Assembly (NCBI GenBank): GCA_020057405.1 | Contig: JAGVFW010000004.1 | Span: 1-64,000 of the forward strand | Direction of reading: 5' to 3' | Length of the DNA stretch: 64,000 bases | From: an archaeon | Lineage (GTDB): Archaea > Micrarchaeota > Micrarchaeia > Norongarragalinales > UBA97 | Shown: positions 16,896 to 25,477 of the stretch, piece after piece | Numbering within the stretch: position 1 is the stretch's first letter | How the letters are laid out: the number at the start of each line of letters is the position of its first letter | Program-made: the position numbers and the translations under genes | Notes under the pieces: generated by a model | Seen by the model: the letters and a program-made list of their open reading frames with translations, nothing else | Told to the model about the DNA's origin: nothing | Database searches by the model: none

Positions 16896-17609
16896 TTACC
16901 GCGGCGCGTAGTAGGACGCCGTTTTTCTGCCCTGGATGTACATGATGCTTGCTCGCGTCCAGTCCTGCATGAGTCCAACTAGGCCGAGCTTGTGCACGCG
17001 CCTGTCGCTCGTGGGCACGACGACGTGGAAAAAGAAGGCAACTCGGCCGCGCTTGGAAATGCGTTGCGTGAGGTCCATATCCTCGGCGCTGTGAGTCTCG
17101 GTGTCAAAGCCGTTAATCGCATCGAAATCCTTCTTGCGGTACGCAACGCAGCTGCCCGCGACATTCGGCCGGCCAAGAAAAACGGTGCTAGCCACAATCA
17201 TGTTGAGGAAATAGAAGAACGTCTTGCGCATTGGACCCAAGTGCTCGGGCATGATGTGGCACCCAACGCCGACTATCTTCGGGTCGTTGAAAATCGCGAG
17301 CATCCTGTCGTAAAAGTCTTTTGTCGGGAAAGTGTCGGCGTCGACAAACCAAAGGAGGTCGCCTTTTGCCATGGCAGCACCGGCGTTTCGGCCAGCGCCG
17401 ACGGTCTTCGCCTTGCCCTTCGCAAGCTTGGCGCCAAGCTTGCTTGCAATGAGAGTGGTGAAGTCAGTGCTGCCGCCGTCGGCGACGATAATCTCGACGT
17501 CTTTGGGCAGATAGGAACGCAGGTTGCGGATGGTCCTGCCGATGACGCGCTCTTCGTTAAGAGTGGGGATGACTACGCTCACTCGCAGCTTCTTTGGCAC
17601 GCTAGGCAT
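16896..17609 (-). CDS. Glycosyltransferase family 2
   Basis: 237 residues. GT-A fold: VSVVIPTLNEERVIGRTIRNL, IIVADGGSTDFT, GAGRNAGAAMAKGDLLWFVDADTFP with the DxD, and GFDTETHSAEDMDLTQR. The C-terminus is short, without clear membrane helices except a hydrophobic YFLNMIVASTVFLG stretch that may dock on the membrane. ATG 17609 is chosen because homology begins there and a TTTTTAAAC box lies upstream. First gene of a minus-strand operon of two GT2s and a thioredoxin-like protein. Confidence 0.88.
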   Translation of the reverse strand: MPSVPKKLRVSVVIPTLNEERVIGRTIRNLRSYLPKDVEIIVADGGSTDFTTLIASKLGAKLAKGKAKTVGAGRNAGAAMAKGDLLWFVDADTFPTKDFYDRMLAIFNDPKIVGVGCHIMPEHLGPMRKTFFYFLNMIVASTVFLGRPNVAGSCVAYRKKDFDAINGFDTETHSAEDMDLTQRISKRGRVAFFFHVVVPTSDRRVHKLGLVGLMQDWTRASIMYIQGRKTASYYAPR

Positions 17610-17619
17610 TAATCCGAGG

Positions 17620-17632
17620 CGGTTTAAAAACG
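17620..17632. promoter_or_regulatory. A/T promoter box between divergent glycosyltransferases
   Basis: GGTTTAAAAACG lies ~25-30 bases ahead of ATG 17652, which would give a leaderless plus-strand message. Its minus-strand reading TTTTTAAACC is only ~17 bases from ATG 17609, so its use in that direction is less certain. Confidence 0.4.
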
Positions 17633-17651
17633 ATTGCTGCGTAGCAAATGC

Positions 17652-18992
17652 ATGAAAGTCCTGTTCATCAATGCCCTCTTCCACCCCTTCTCGGGAGGAG
17701 TTGAAAAGCACCTGCTCGAGATTTCAAAGTTCTTAGCCAAGCGCGGCATTGAAGTTCACGTGTTAACCGGCAGGCTCAAGGGCACGGCGGCAGAGGAAAC
17801 GATTAACGGCGTTTTCGTGCACCGCATAGAATGCACGGAATTTCATTTTCCCGGAATCTACCCCCCGCCAATGATTATCGCGCCCAACGCGTATAACGAG
17901 GTCCGCAAGCTCGACCAAAGGCACCACTTCGACGTCATCCACCTGGAGGACCGCTGGTTTACCGACTTCTCAATCGCCGCGTCATACGCCAAGACGGCCG
18001 GAAAGCCGCTCGTCATCACACTGCACAACGCGCGAACAGTCGGCATCGCGCCACACTACACTTTCGTCGGCGGTCTCTTCGACATTGCCGTCGGCCGCCA
18101 AGTGCTTGCAATGGCGGACAAGATTGTTTCAGTAAGCAAATGGGCCATCTCTGACCTTGGGAAAATCGGCCTCTCGCCAAAGCGCTTCGTCTACATCCCA
18201 AACGGCATTGACACTCGCGAAATCAAGCCCGGTTCTGCAGGCGACTTTAAGAAACGGCACGGCCTCGGGAGCGGGCCCATGGCGCTCTTTGTCGGCAGGC
18301 TCATCAAGCAAAAGGGCCTTGAATACCTGCTGCCCGCCTGGAAGGAAGTCGTGCGAGAACTGCCTACCGCGCGCCTCGTCATTGTCGGGAGGGGCAACGA
18401 GGAAGCCAACCTCAAGAAAATGGCGGCCAAGCTTGGCATCACGGGAAGCGTCTACTTCCCGGGCTACATCGAGGAGAGCGACCTGCGCGGCGCGCTGCAC
18501 GCGTGCGACACTTTCGTACTCCCTTCCCTTTGGGAAGTTTTACCGGTCGCAATACTTGAGGCAATGGCCGCGGCCAAGCCCATAGTGTGCACGGATGTCG
18601 GGGGCGACAGCGAACTCGTGACCAACGGCAAAAACGGCTTTCTGGTCCCGAAGCGCGACCCGCACGCACTCGCCAAGGCGCTTGTGAAAATGTTCTCCGA
18701 CGAGCGCATGGCAAAGAAGATGGGCGCGGCCTCAAGGAAGCGTGCAGTGAACGAATTCGACTGGCGCATAGTTGCGCGCCACACCCACGAGTTCTACAAA
18801 AAACTCCTTCACGACTTTAAGAGAGAAAAGAAGCCCGAGCCGTTTGAAATGGCTGCTGCGGACGTAAAAGAACTCAGCGTGGGTCTAAATGAAAGTGTGA
18901 GAAAGCGCCGAAGCTTGGCACGGCAGTTCTACGCCAAGTACGCCTTGCGCGTGAGAAAAGCCCTCGCGTTCCTGCGCCGACGCAGGAAATAG
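17652..18992 (+). CDS. Glycosyltransferase family 4 with basic C-terminal tail
   Basis: 446 residues. GT-B fold: LFHPFSGGVEKHLLEISKFL at the acceptor side, VSVSKWAISDLGKIG, YIPNGIDTREIKPG, then FVGRLIKQKGLEYLLPAW and PSLWEVLPVAILEAMAAAKPIVCTDVGG with the E-x7-E-like donor motif. After residue ~385 a very basic tail (RKRRSLARQFYAKYALRVRKALAFLRRRRK) probably contacts the membrane. ATG 17652 is used rather than the TTG of the ORF track because of the promoter position. With the adjacent GT2 genes it builds a surface glycan or glycolipid. Confidence 0.9.
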   Translation: MKVLFINALFHPFSGGVEKHLLEISKFLAKRGIEVHVLTGRLKGTAAEETINGVFVHRIECTEFHFPGIYPPPMIIAPNAYNEVRKLDQRHHFDVIHLEDRWFTDFSIAASYAKTAGKPLVITLHNARTVGIAPHYTFVGGLFDIAVGRQVLAMADKIVSVSKWAISDLGKIGLSPKRFVYIPNGIDTREIKPGSAGDFKKRHGLGSGPMALFVGRLIKQKGLEYLLPAWKEVVRELPTARLVIVGRGNEEANLKKMAAKLGITGSVYFPGYIEESDLRGALHACDTFVLPSLWEVLPVAILEAMAAAKPIVCTDVGGDSELVTNGKNGFLVPKRDPHALAKALVKMFSDERMAKKMGAASRKRAVNEFDWRIVARHTHEFYKKLLHDFKREKKPEPFEMAAADVKELSVGLNESVRKRRSLARQFYAKYALRVRKALAFLRRRRK

Positions 18993-19023
18993 CCAGCGCG
19001 TGATGGAGGGGCGCGAGGCGGAA

Positions 19024-20559
19024 TCACTCGTACTCTATCGTCGCCGGCGGCTTTTGGCTGATGTCGTAGAGCACGCGGTTGACGCCACGCACTTCGTTTG
19101 AAATGCGGCTGGCGGCGGATTCAAGCACTTTAGCCGGCAGTTTGACCCAGTCGGCAGTCATGCCGTCGACGCTCTGAACTGCGCGCAAGGCGATGATGTA
19201 TTCGTAAGTTCGCGCGTCGCCCTTGACTCCAACTGCCTTCACAGGCAAGAGCGCGGCAAACGCCTGCCACGTCTTGTCATACCAGCCTGACTTTCTTAGC
19301 TCATGGATGAAGACGGCATCAGCTTCCCGCAAGATTGCCAAACGCTCGTCAGTCACTTCACCGAGCACGCGAATGGCGAGCCCCGGGCCGGGGAACGGAT
19401 GGCGCCAGAGCATGTCCTTTGGCAAGCCAAGCGAGTGGCCGAGTGCGCGCACTTCGTCCTTGTAGAGGTCGCGCAGGGGCTCTACAATCTGGAAGTCGAG
19501 TTTTTCTGGGAGCGTAAGGTTGTGGTGGCTCTTGATTTTGGAGGCGTGCTTTGAGGGCTGGGCGCTCTCAATCCTATCGGGGTAAATCGTGCCCTGGGCG
19601 AGGAAGCGAATGTGCTCCTTTGACTCAAGGCGCTTTGCCTCGCGCTCGAAGACGCGGATGAAAGTGTGGCCGATGATTTTGCGTTTTTCCTCTGGGTCGG
19701 AAACGCCCTTGAGGCCGGAGAGGAAGTCCGCCGACGCATCGACGAAAACAACGTTTTTGAACCCGCGGCTTTTGAGCGCCGCAAGAACCTGCATTGCCTC
19801 GTCCTTTCTAAGCAGGCCGTGGTCGATGAAAACGGCGTAGAGGTTGTCCCCGATTGCACGGTGCAAAAGCGTTGCTGCAACAAGAGAGTCAACACCGCCG
19901 CTGACTCCGATGATGGCCTTCCCCTTTCCGATGGTGGCTTTTAGCTCACTGACGTACTTGCCGGCCAAGTCGCCGATTGTCCAGCTCTTTTTCTCGCCGC
20001 AAATGCCGTAGACGAAGTTCTCAAGAATCCTGCTGCCGTGGGGCGTGTGCACGACTTCGGGATGGAACTGCACGCCAAAGAGCTTGGACGCGTCGTTTGA
20101 CATGGCCGCAATCTTGCAGGTTGGCGTTGAGGCGGTTGCGACAAATCCGTGCGGGAGCTTCTCGACCTTGTCGCCGTGCGAGAACCACACGGTCTCGCGG
20201 CGCATTAGCCCCTTGAAGAGCTTGGTGGCGGCAGGCTTAACCGAAAGCTTTTGGCGGCCGAACTGCTTCTCCGAACTGCCCTTGACTGAACCGCCAAGCT
20301 CGTGCGCCATCAACTGCTGTCCGTAGCAAATGCCGAGAATGGGGATGCCTTGACGAAAGACGCGCGGGTCGGGCTTTGGCGCGCCCCGCTCGTAAACGCT
20401 CGAGGGACCGCCGGAGAGGATGATGCCCTTTGGCTTTAGCGCCAGGATTTTCGCAAGCGGCGTCTCGCCCGGAAGGATTTCTGAATAGACGCCAAGCTCG
20501 CGCACTCGGCGCGGGAGCAGGTGCGCGTACTGGCCGCCAAAGTTAAGGACGATTATCAT
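19024..20559 (-). CDS. guaA: GMP synthase (glutamine-hydrolysing), single-chain
   Basis: Converts XMP to GMP. 511 residues with both domains in one chain: class I amidotransferase (GICYGQQLMAHELGG with catalytic Cys near residue 81, FGVQFHPEVVHTPHG) and ATP pyrophosphatase (IIGVSGGVDSLVAATLL at ~220), then the dimerisation domain (KPPATIEYE end). Many archaea encode these as two proteins, so the fused bacterial-type form is noteworthy. Start ATG 20559; an A/T box at 20584-20594 is shared with the divergent HD gene. Confidence 0.95.
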   Translation of the reverse strand: MIIVLNFGGQYAHLLPRRVRELGVYSEILPGETPLAKILALKPKGIILSGGPSSVYERGAPKPDPRVFRQGIPILGICYGQQLMAHELGGSVKGSSEKQFGRQKLSVKPAATKLFKGLMRRETVWFSHGDKVEKLPHGFVATASTPTCKIAAMSNDASKLFGVQFHPEVVHTPHGSRILENFVYGICGEKKSWTIGDLAGKYVSELKATIGKGKAIIGVSGGVDSLVAATLLHRAIGDNLYAVFIDHGLLRKDEAMQVLAALKSRGFKNVVFVDASADFLSGLKGVSDPEEKRKIIGHTFIRVFEREAKRLESKEHIRFLAQGTIYPDRIESAQPSKHASKIKSHHNLTLPEKLDFQIVEPLRDLYKDEVRALGHSLGLPKDMLWRHPFPGPGLAIRVLGEVTDERLAILREADAVFIHELRKSGWYDKTWQAFAALLPVKAVGVKGDARTYEYIIALRAVQSVDGMTADWVKLPAKVLESAASRISNEVRGVNRVLYDISQKPPATIEYE

Positions 20560-20583
20560 TGGTCGAATCCAGTAGGAAGAAAA

Positions 20584-20594
20584 GGCATTTAATT
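20584..20594. promoter_or_regulatory. A/T promoter box between guaA and HD hydrolase
   Basis: GCATTTAATTAC is roughly symmetrical, ~30 bases from ATG 20559 (minus) and ~25 bases from GTG 20615 (plus). The plus message would be leaderless. Confidence 0.4.
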
Positions 20595-20614
20595 ACTGCC
20601 TGCCTGCACCTTTC

Positions 20615-21202
20615 GTGGACGACAAAAAGACACTCGACTTTTTCTTCGAGCTGGGCATGCTAAAGCGCAACAAGCGCGAGGGCTGGCGCGTCTGCGGAGT
20701 TGAGGCGCCGGAAAGCATTGCCGACCACTCGCTGCGCGCGGCGCAAATCGGCTATGTGCTTGCGCTCATGGAAGGGTATTCCAAGCCTGATGAAGTTGCG
20801 GCAATTCTCGTGTTCCACGAGATAGGCGAGTGCCGGGTTGGCGACGCGCATAGCATTTCAAAGATGTACGGCCGGCTTGACGAGGAAAAGGCGGCAGTCG
20901 CCCAGCTAAAGCCGTTGGGCAAGGAAGGGAAGCGAATTTTCGGCCTGTGGGAGCAGGTGGAGCACAACACCACACAGGCAGGTAAAATAGCGAAGGACGC
21001 CGACTGGCTAGAGTGCGCCGTCACTGCAAGGGAATACATGGACACGGGTTTTGAGGGCGCCGAAGAGTGGATTGTGAGTGTCGAGGGCGCTGTGCGCACC
21101 AAGTCAGCCAAAAAACTCGCGAGTATGCTGCTTAAGGCAGACCCGAAGAACTGGTGGATTGCCATCAAGGGCGAGTGGCGAAAGACCCACCACAAAAAAT
21201 AA
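20615..21202 (+). CDS. HD-domain hydrolase (YfbR/HDDC2-like)
   Basis: 195 residues. ADHSLRAAQIGYVLA supplies the first metal histidine; LVFHEIGECRVGDAHS corresponds to the HD motif and the downstream IGExxxGD of 5'-nucleotidase-like HD proteins. Here the name-giving Asp is Glu (HE instead of HD). Relatives dephosphorylate deoxynucleoside monophosphates, and position beside guaA fits nucleotide metabolism. Start GTG 20615, probably leaderless. Good family call; substrate uncertain. Confidence 0.82.
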   Translation: MDDKKTLDFFFELGMLKRNKREGWRVCGVEAPESIADHSLRAAQIGYVLALMEGYSKPDEVAAILVFHEIGECRVGDAHSISKMYGRLDEEKAAVAQLKPLGKEGKRIFGLWEQVEHNTTQAGKIAKDADWLECAVTAREYMDTGFEGAEEWIVSVEGAVRTKSAKKLASMLLKADPKNWWIAIKGEWRKTHHKK

Positions 21203-21208
21203 GGGCGG

Positions 21209-22465
21209 CTATATTACAACTGAATCGCCGAGCTTGGGCGCGGTCGCGTCGAATCCCTGTTCCGTTAGTTCGCTAGCAAAAGTGATGCAAGTCGCTTCGT
21301 CGCCGTGCACGCAGAACACTTTTTTCGGCTCGGCCTTCCGCACGAAGTCAAAGAGCTCCTTTCGGCCGGCGTGCGCCGAGAAGTCAAACACTTTTACGGG
21401 CAGGTTTATCTTGAACTTGATGCCGTGGTCGGAAATTATGCCCGTCTCGACGAGCGAGCGGCCGTTTGTGCCAGCGCCCTGGTAGCCGGGCATAAGCACC
21501 ATGCCGCGGCCGGCCGCGTTCATTGCCTTGATGTAGGAAAGCGCAGGCCCGCCGTCAAGCATGCCCGCAGTCGCAATGATGACGTTGCCTTTCCCGGCGC
21601 CAATTGCTTTTCTGGCTGAATTGTTTTCGACGAACTTGCAGGAGGCGAGGGCGGATGCCATTGCGTCGGGGTCGCTGACGTACTCCGGATAGTCGGCGAC
21701 AATCTGGCTTGCGGCGACGCCCATGCCGTCAACGAAAACGCGGGTGATGCCTTTTGCCCGTAGCGCCATCAGCACCTCTAGGGTGCGGCCGATTGCAAAA
21801 CACGGGATTAGCGCGTTTCCGGTCGTAATCGCCTCCTTGACGCAAACCGCCAGCTCGGTCTCGATGTCCTTTCGGGGAGGGTGGTTGCGCATGGCGTAAG
21901 TGCTCTCGATAATCATCGCGTCGGCACTCCTAGTGCCTGGCACGCAGCCGTTGTGCAGCCGCGTCTTGGCTGAATTGAAGTCGCCGGTGTAAAGGAGCTT
22001 CTGCTTTCCCGAGTTCACGATGACCTGCGCGCTTCCCGGAATGTGGCCGGCGTCGAAAAGCTCAAACGAAGTGCCGTCGAAAAACTCGTACTCCTCGGCA
22101 TAAGGTATCTGAACGGCGTGCTTGTTGGCTTCGCGGATTAGGGGCTCGGTGATGTAAGGCGATTCGCGGCGAAGGATTGCGACCTTGATTGCATCGCGCC
22201 ACAAAAGGTTTGAAGTGCGCAGCGTCGGGGGAGTGCAGTACCACGGTATGCGGCCCTTGTGGAAGAGCTGGGGGACGAATCCTGAGTGGTCCATGTGCGC
22301 GTGGCTAAGGATTGCAGCGTCAATCTTGCCTTTCGGGGGCATGGGAAAGCGGTCGCCCGCGAAAGTGGTCGTACCGGCGTCCAAGAGAAGCTTGAGGCTG
22401 CCGGTGTCGGCCTGGAACATGCTGCGGCCCACCTGCCGGCAGGCGCCGAGAAACGTCAGCTTCAA
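21209..22465 (-). CDS. Beta-CASP metallo-beta-lactamase ribonuclease
   Basis: 418 residues. Metallo-beta-lactamase motifs in order: LTFLGACRQVGRS, the HxHxDH set (LSHAHMDHSG), DAGHIPGSAQ, YTGDF and the beta-CASP region with IATAGMLDGGP, FDFSAHAGRKEL and VHGDE. These are RNA endo/exonucleases of the CPSF73/RNase J group. The start is uncertain: the ORF track runs to 22546 but homology begins at LKLTFLG, and TTG 22465 has GGTTA upstream and a TTAAAATAC box at 22494-22503. Convergent with the HD gene. Confidence 0.88.
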   Translation of the reverse strand: MKLTFLGACRQVGRSMFQADTGSLKLLLDAGTTTFAGDRFPMPPKGKIDAAILSHAHMDHSGFVPQLFHKGRIPWYCTPPTLRTSNLLWRDAIKVAILRRESPYITEPLIREANKHAVQIPYAEEYEFFDGTSFELFDAGHIPGSAQVIVNSGKQKLLYTGDFNSAKTRLHNGCVPGTRSADAMIIESTYAMRNHPPRKDIETELAVCVKEAITTGNALIPCFAIGRTLEVLMALRAKGITRVFVDGMGVAASQIVADYPEYVSDPDAMASALASCKFVENNSARKAIGAGKGNVIIATAGMLDGGPALSYIKAMNAAGRGMVLMPGYQGAGTNGRSLVETGIISDHGIKFKINLPVKVFDFSAHAGRKELFDFVRKAEPKKVFCVHGDEATCITFASELTEQGFDATAPKLGDSVVI

Positions 22466-22493
22466 CGGATAACCTGCCTTGATAAGCGCGGCA

Positions 22494-22504
22494 AGTATTT
22501 TAAC
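22494..22504. promoter_or_regulatory. A/T promoter box between the nuclease and acdB
   Basis: AAGTATTTTAACG lies about 26 bases ahead of ATG 22526, making acdB leaderless, and about 35 bases from TTG 22465 on the other strand. Probably used in both directions. Confidence 0.45.
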
Positions 22505-22525
22505 GCTGCGGAAGTAGTATGTTTC

Positions 22526-23155
22526 ATGCTGCTCTCTTTTGCGCAAACGCGCTCGCTTCTCGAAAAATACGGGCTGCCGCTAGTTGAGACGGTGGTTGCA
22601 ACGGACGCGAGGCAGGCCGTCAGCGCAGCGCGAAAAATCGGCTACCCGCTTGTGCTGAAAGCAACGGGCGAGGGCATCAACCACAAGACCGAAAAGGGCT
22701 TGGTGTTCACGAGCATCTGGTGCGAGGAACAGCTTGAGAAGAACTTTCGGCAGCTAGCAATCGCGGCCGGTGGTGCGAGCGGAATCAGTTACCTGCTCCA
22801 GCGCCAGTTGTCGGGAGCCGAGCTTATCGTTGGCGGCAAGCGCGACCCGGCCTTCGGGCCGGTCCTCCTTTTCGGCACTGGTGGCATCTACGCAGAGCTA
22901 TTGGATGACGTGAGCACGCGCGTGTGCCCCGTTGGCAGGGAAGACGCAAGGCAAATGCTCTACGCAACGCACGCGGCCAAGTTCATCGCGGGATTCCGCT
23001 CGCGCCATATGGGCGAAGAGCCCATGGTGCAGATATTGCTTAAGGCCAGCCGCATGATGCTGGAAAACGAGTGGCTCTTGGAATTCGACTTTAATCCCGT
23101 GATTGCGGGCGAGACGGGTGCGACAATAGTTGACGCGAGGATAGTGAGCAAGTGA
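22526..23155 (+). CDS. acdB: Acetate-CoA ligase (ADP-forming), beta subunit
   Basis: 209 residues, ATP-grasp subunit that transfers the phosphate between the alpha subunit and ADP. Seen: YPLVLKATGEGINHKTEKGLV, LLQRQLSGAELIVGGKRDPAFGPVLLFGTGGIYAELLDDV and LEFDFNPVIAG, all typical. The 289-residue frame of the ORF track starts inside the divergent gene; ATG 22526 follows the promoter and fits the family length. It overlaps acdA by four bases (GTGA). Together they make ATP and acetate from acetyl-CoA, a main energy step in fermentative archaea. Confidence 0.93.
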   Translation: MLLSFAQTRSLLEKYGLPLVETVVATDARQAVSAARKIGYPLVLKATGEGINHKTEKGLVFTSIWCEEQLEKNFRQLAIAAGGASGISYLLQRQLSGAELIVGGKRDPAFGPVLLFGTGGIYAELLDDVSTRVCPVGREDARQMLYATHAAKFIAGFRSRHMGEEPMVQILLKASRMMLENEWLLEFDFNPVIAGETGATIVDARIVSK

Positions 23156-24549
23156 TTTCAAAAGAATTTGCAGGGTTAAGCGCGCTTATGGAGCCAAGGA
23201 GCGTCGCAGTAGTCGGCGCTAGCCGCGACCCAAAGAGCGTCGGGTACGGCGTGCTAAAGAGCCTTCTTTCTGGTTGCGTGAAGAGGAGCCCGTGGGGCTG
23301 CCGCGGCTTTGGCGGGAAAGTCTATGCGGTCAACCCGCACGCAAAAACCGTGCTTGGGACAAAGTGCTACGCCAGCATCTCGCAAATCACTGGGGAAATT
23401 GACGTTGCGGTCATAAGCGTGCCGGCGGCTGTAGTGCCTCAAGTTGCGCAAGAGTGCGGGCAAAAGGGAGTAAAGGCACTCGTCGTCATCAGCGCGGGCT
23501 TTGGGGAAACTGGCGAAGAGGGAAAGGCCCTCGAGAGCCAGTTGATGGCAGCCTGCAAAAGGCACGGGATGCGGCTGCTTGGGCCAAATTGCCTCGGACT
23601 CTTGCGGCCCTCGCTTAACTATAACGCGTCCTTCGCCCTAAGCTCGCCCCCAGCAGGCGGGGTTGCGCTCGTTACGCAAAGCGGGGCGCTTGCAGACAGC
23701 GTAATCGACTGGGCGATTCAGGAAAAGTACGCCTTTAGTGCCATAGTCAGCCTTGGCAACGCGATTGACCTTGACGCGGCGGACTTTGTCAACTACTTGG
23801 CCAACGACCCGGCCACGAAAGTCATTACGCTTTACCTCGAGGGCGTGCGGGACGGCCGCAAGCTCATGTCCGCGGCCAGCCGCTCGGGCAAGCCCGTGCT
23901 CTTGCTAAAGGGCGGCAAGACGGCCGAGGGCGGAAAAGCCGTCGCCAGCCACACTGGTGCCCTTGCGGGCGACGGACGCGTGTTTGAAGGCGCGATGAGG
24001 CAGGCGGGAGTGCGCATGGCCGAGAGCCTCGAGGAACTTTTTGACTTGGCAAAAACTCTTGCGGAACAGCCGCGGGCGAGGGAAAACGCCATTGCGGTAA
24101 TCACCAACGGCGGGGGCCTCGGAGTGCTTGCAAGCGACTACTGCAAGGAATTCGGAGTCAACCTGCCAGCCCTTAAGGCAACCACGATTGCAAAGCTTGA
24201 CGCCAGCGGCTTGATGCACCCCGCGTACTCCAGGCGAAACCCGCTTGACCTCGTCGGCGATGCGCTGCCGCAGCGGTACGAGACGGCGCTAAACACGGTG
24301 CTTGCCGAGGACTACATCAGCGGGGCGATTGTGCTGCAGACGGTCCAGACGATGACTGACAGCAGGGGCGACGCCGAGGCCGTCGTCGCGGCCCGAAAGC
24401 GCTTTCCCGGCAAGCCCATAGTGTGCGTGTTCATGGGCGGCAAGTACGTGGCCCAAGGCGTCAACGTGCTACGCAAGGCAGGCGTGCCGGACTTCAACGA
24501 CCCGCGAAAGGCAGTGAAGGCAATGGCGGCCCTTTGCAGCGCGCCCTGA
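23152..24549 (+). CDS. acdA: Acetate-CoA ligase (ADP-forming), alpha subunit
   Basis: 465 residues. CoA-binding domain VAVVGASRDPKSVGYGVLKSL, then two CoA-ligase domains: LLGPNCLGLLRP, ALVTQSGALADSVIDWA, and the phosphohistidine loop ASHTGALAGD. Length matches separate alpha subunits of archaeal AcdAB. An insert near residue 45 (KRSPWGCRGFGGK) is slightly unusual. Co-translated with acdB. Role: substrate-level phosphorylation from acyl-CoA. Confidence 0.94.
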   Translation: MISKEFAGLSALMEPRSVAVVGASRDPKSVGYGVLKSLLSGCVKRSPWGCRGFGGKVYAVNPHAKTVLGTKCYASISQITGEIDVAVISVPAAVVPQVAQECGQKGVKALVVISAGFGETGEEGKALESQLMAACKRHGMRLLGPNCLGLLRPSLNYNASFALSSPPAGGVALVTQSGALADSVIDWAIQEKYAFSAIVSLGNAIDLDAADFVNYLANDPATKVITLYLEGVRDGRKLMSAASRSGKPVLLLKGGKTAEGGKAVASHTGALAGDGRVFEGAMRQAGVRMAESLEELFDLAKTLAEQPRARENAIAVITNGGGLGVLASDYCKEFGVNLPALKATTIAKLDASGLMHPAYSRRNPLDLVGDALPQRYETALNTVLAEDYISGAIVLQTVQTMTDSRGDAEAVVAARKRFPGKPIVCVFMGGKYVAQGVNVLRKAGVPDFNDPRKAVKAMAALCSAP

Positions 24550-24634
24550 GGCAACCTCTTATAAACCGGAGGCGGGTTATTGGTTTTGGGGACGCATTTG
24601 TTGGCGGCCCGAATTTTGGAGAAAGGTCGTTGCA

Positions 24635-25477
24635 TTGATTTACACTTTCACTAGCTTTGAAGAGTTCGACAAGCGCGTAAAGGAATCAGGCATCAAGGAC
24701 GACCTGCGGCCGCTTTTGTCACTTGACTTAAACTTCTTCGAGCGCTACCCCAATTATGTCGTGCTTAACCTGCGCGACTATTCCGACACTCCCAACAACT
24801 TACTTGTCCTAAGCGGCGACAATAGCTTTCTTTACAGCGGGCACGAAGTCCAACAGGACGCCCTGCGGCTATTCAAGTACACGGTCAAGAAGAAGCACGG
24901 CGAGAGCACGGCCTTGTGCCTTATTGTGCTGAAAAACGCACTCGCCAGCTACAACACCGAGTTCGAGAAAATCAACTCGGAAATAGACAGGCAAGAGGAA
25001 GTGCTAAGCGCCCAAGAAATCGAGAGCCTAGGCAAGCGGCTTAGAAAAGTCGGCAACAAGGTCGAGGACCTCGTTGACCTGCTAATCAAGCTTGAAGAGA
25101 GGGACGTGCACGAAGTCAACACGGCTTATGTGAGTTACGACTACGACGTGCTTGTCGCCAAGTCCCGCCACCTGCTAGACCGCATCAAGAGCCACTCGGG
25201 CCAGATTGTGGGCCTGCGCAACGAAGTGGAAATACGGTTTTCCCGCGAGTTAAACAGCCGCATCGAAGTGCTTAGCCACCAAGTCAAGGTCCTAACCGCA
25301 ATCACGATCCTACTCATGATTCCCAACATCATCGCCGGCCACTACGGCATGAACCTCAAGTACCTCAACTCCTTCGTTGATGTGAGCTCGCCCGAAGCCG
25401 AGTACTCGGTATTGGGAATGAGCGTCGGGCTAATTGCCCTGACCTACCTATTTCTCAAGTGGAAGAAATGGGTCTAG
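24635..25477 (+). CDS. CorA-like divalent cation channel
   Basis: 280 residues. Long cytoplasmic alpha/beta and coiled-coil part, then two C-terminal membrane helices with the signature YGMNL loop (IIAGHYGMNLKYLNS). CorA proteins let Mg2+ or Co2+ into the cell as pentamers. The start is TTG 24635; a CTTATAAACC box at 24556-24565 is the likely promoter, leaving a ~50-base leader. The stop overlaps the convergent mre11 gene by four bases. Confidence 0.88.
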   Translation: MIYTFTSFEEFDKRVKESGIKDDLRPLLSLDLNFFERYPNYVVLNLRDYSDTPNNLLVLSGDNSFLYSGHEVQQDALRLFKYTVKKKHGESTALCLIVLKNALASYNTEFEKINSEIDRQEEVLSAQEIESLGKRLRKVGNKVEDLVDLLIKLEERDVHEVNTAYVSYDYDVLVAKSRHLLDRIKSHSGQIVGLRNEVEIRFSRELNSRIEVLSHQVKVLTAITILLMIPNIIAGHYGMNLKYLNSFVDVSSPEAEYSVLGMSVGLIALTYLFLKWKKWV

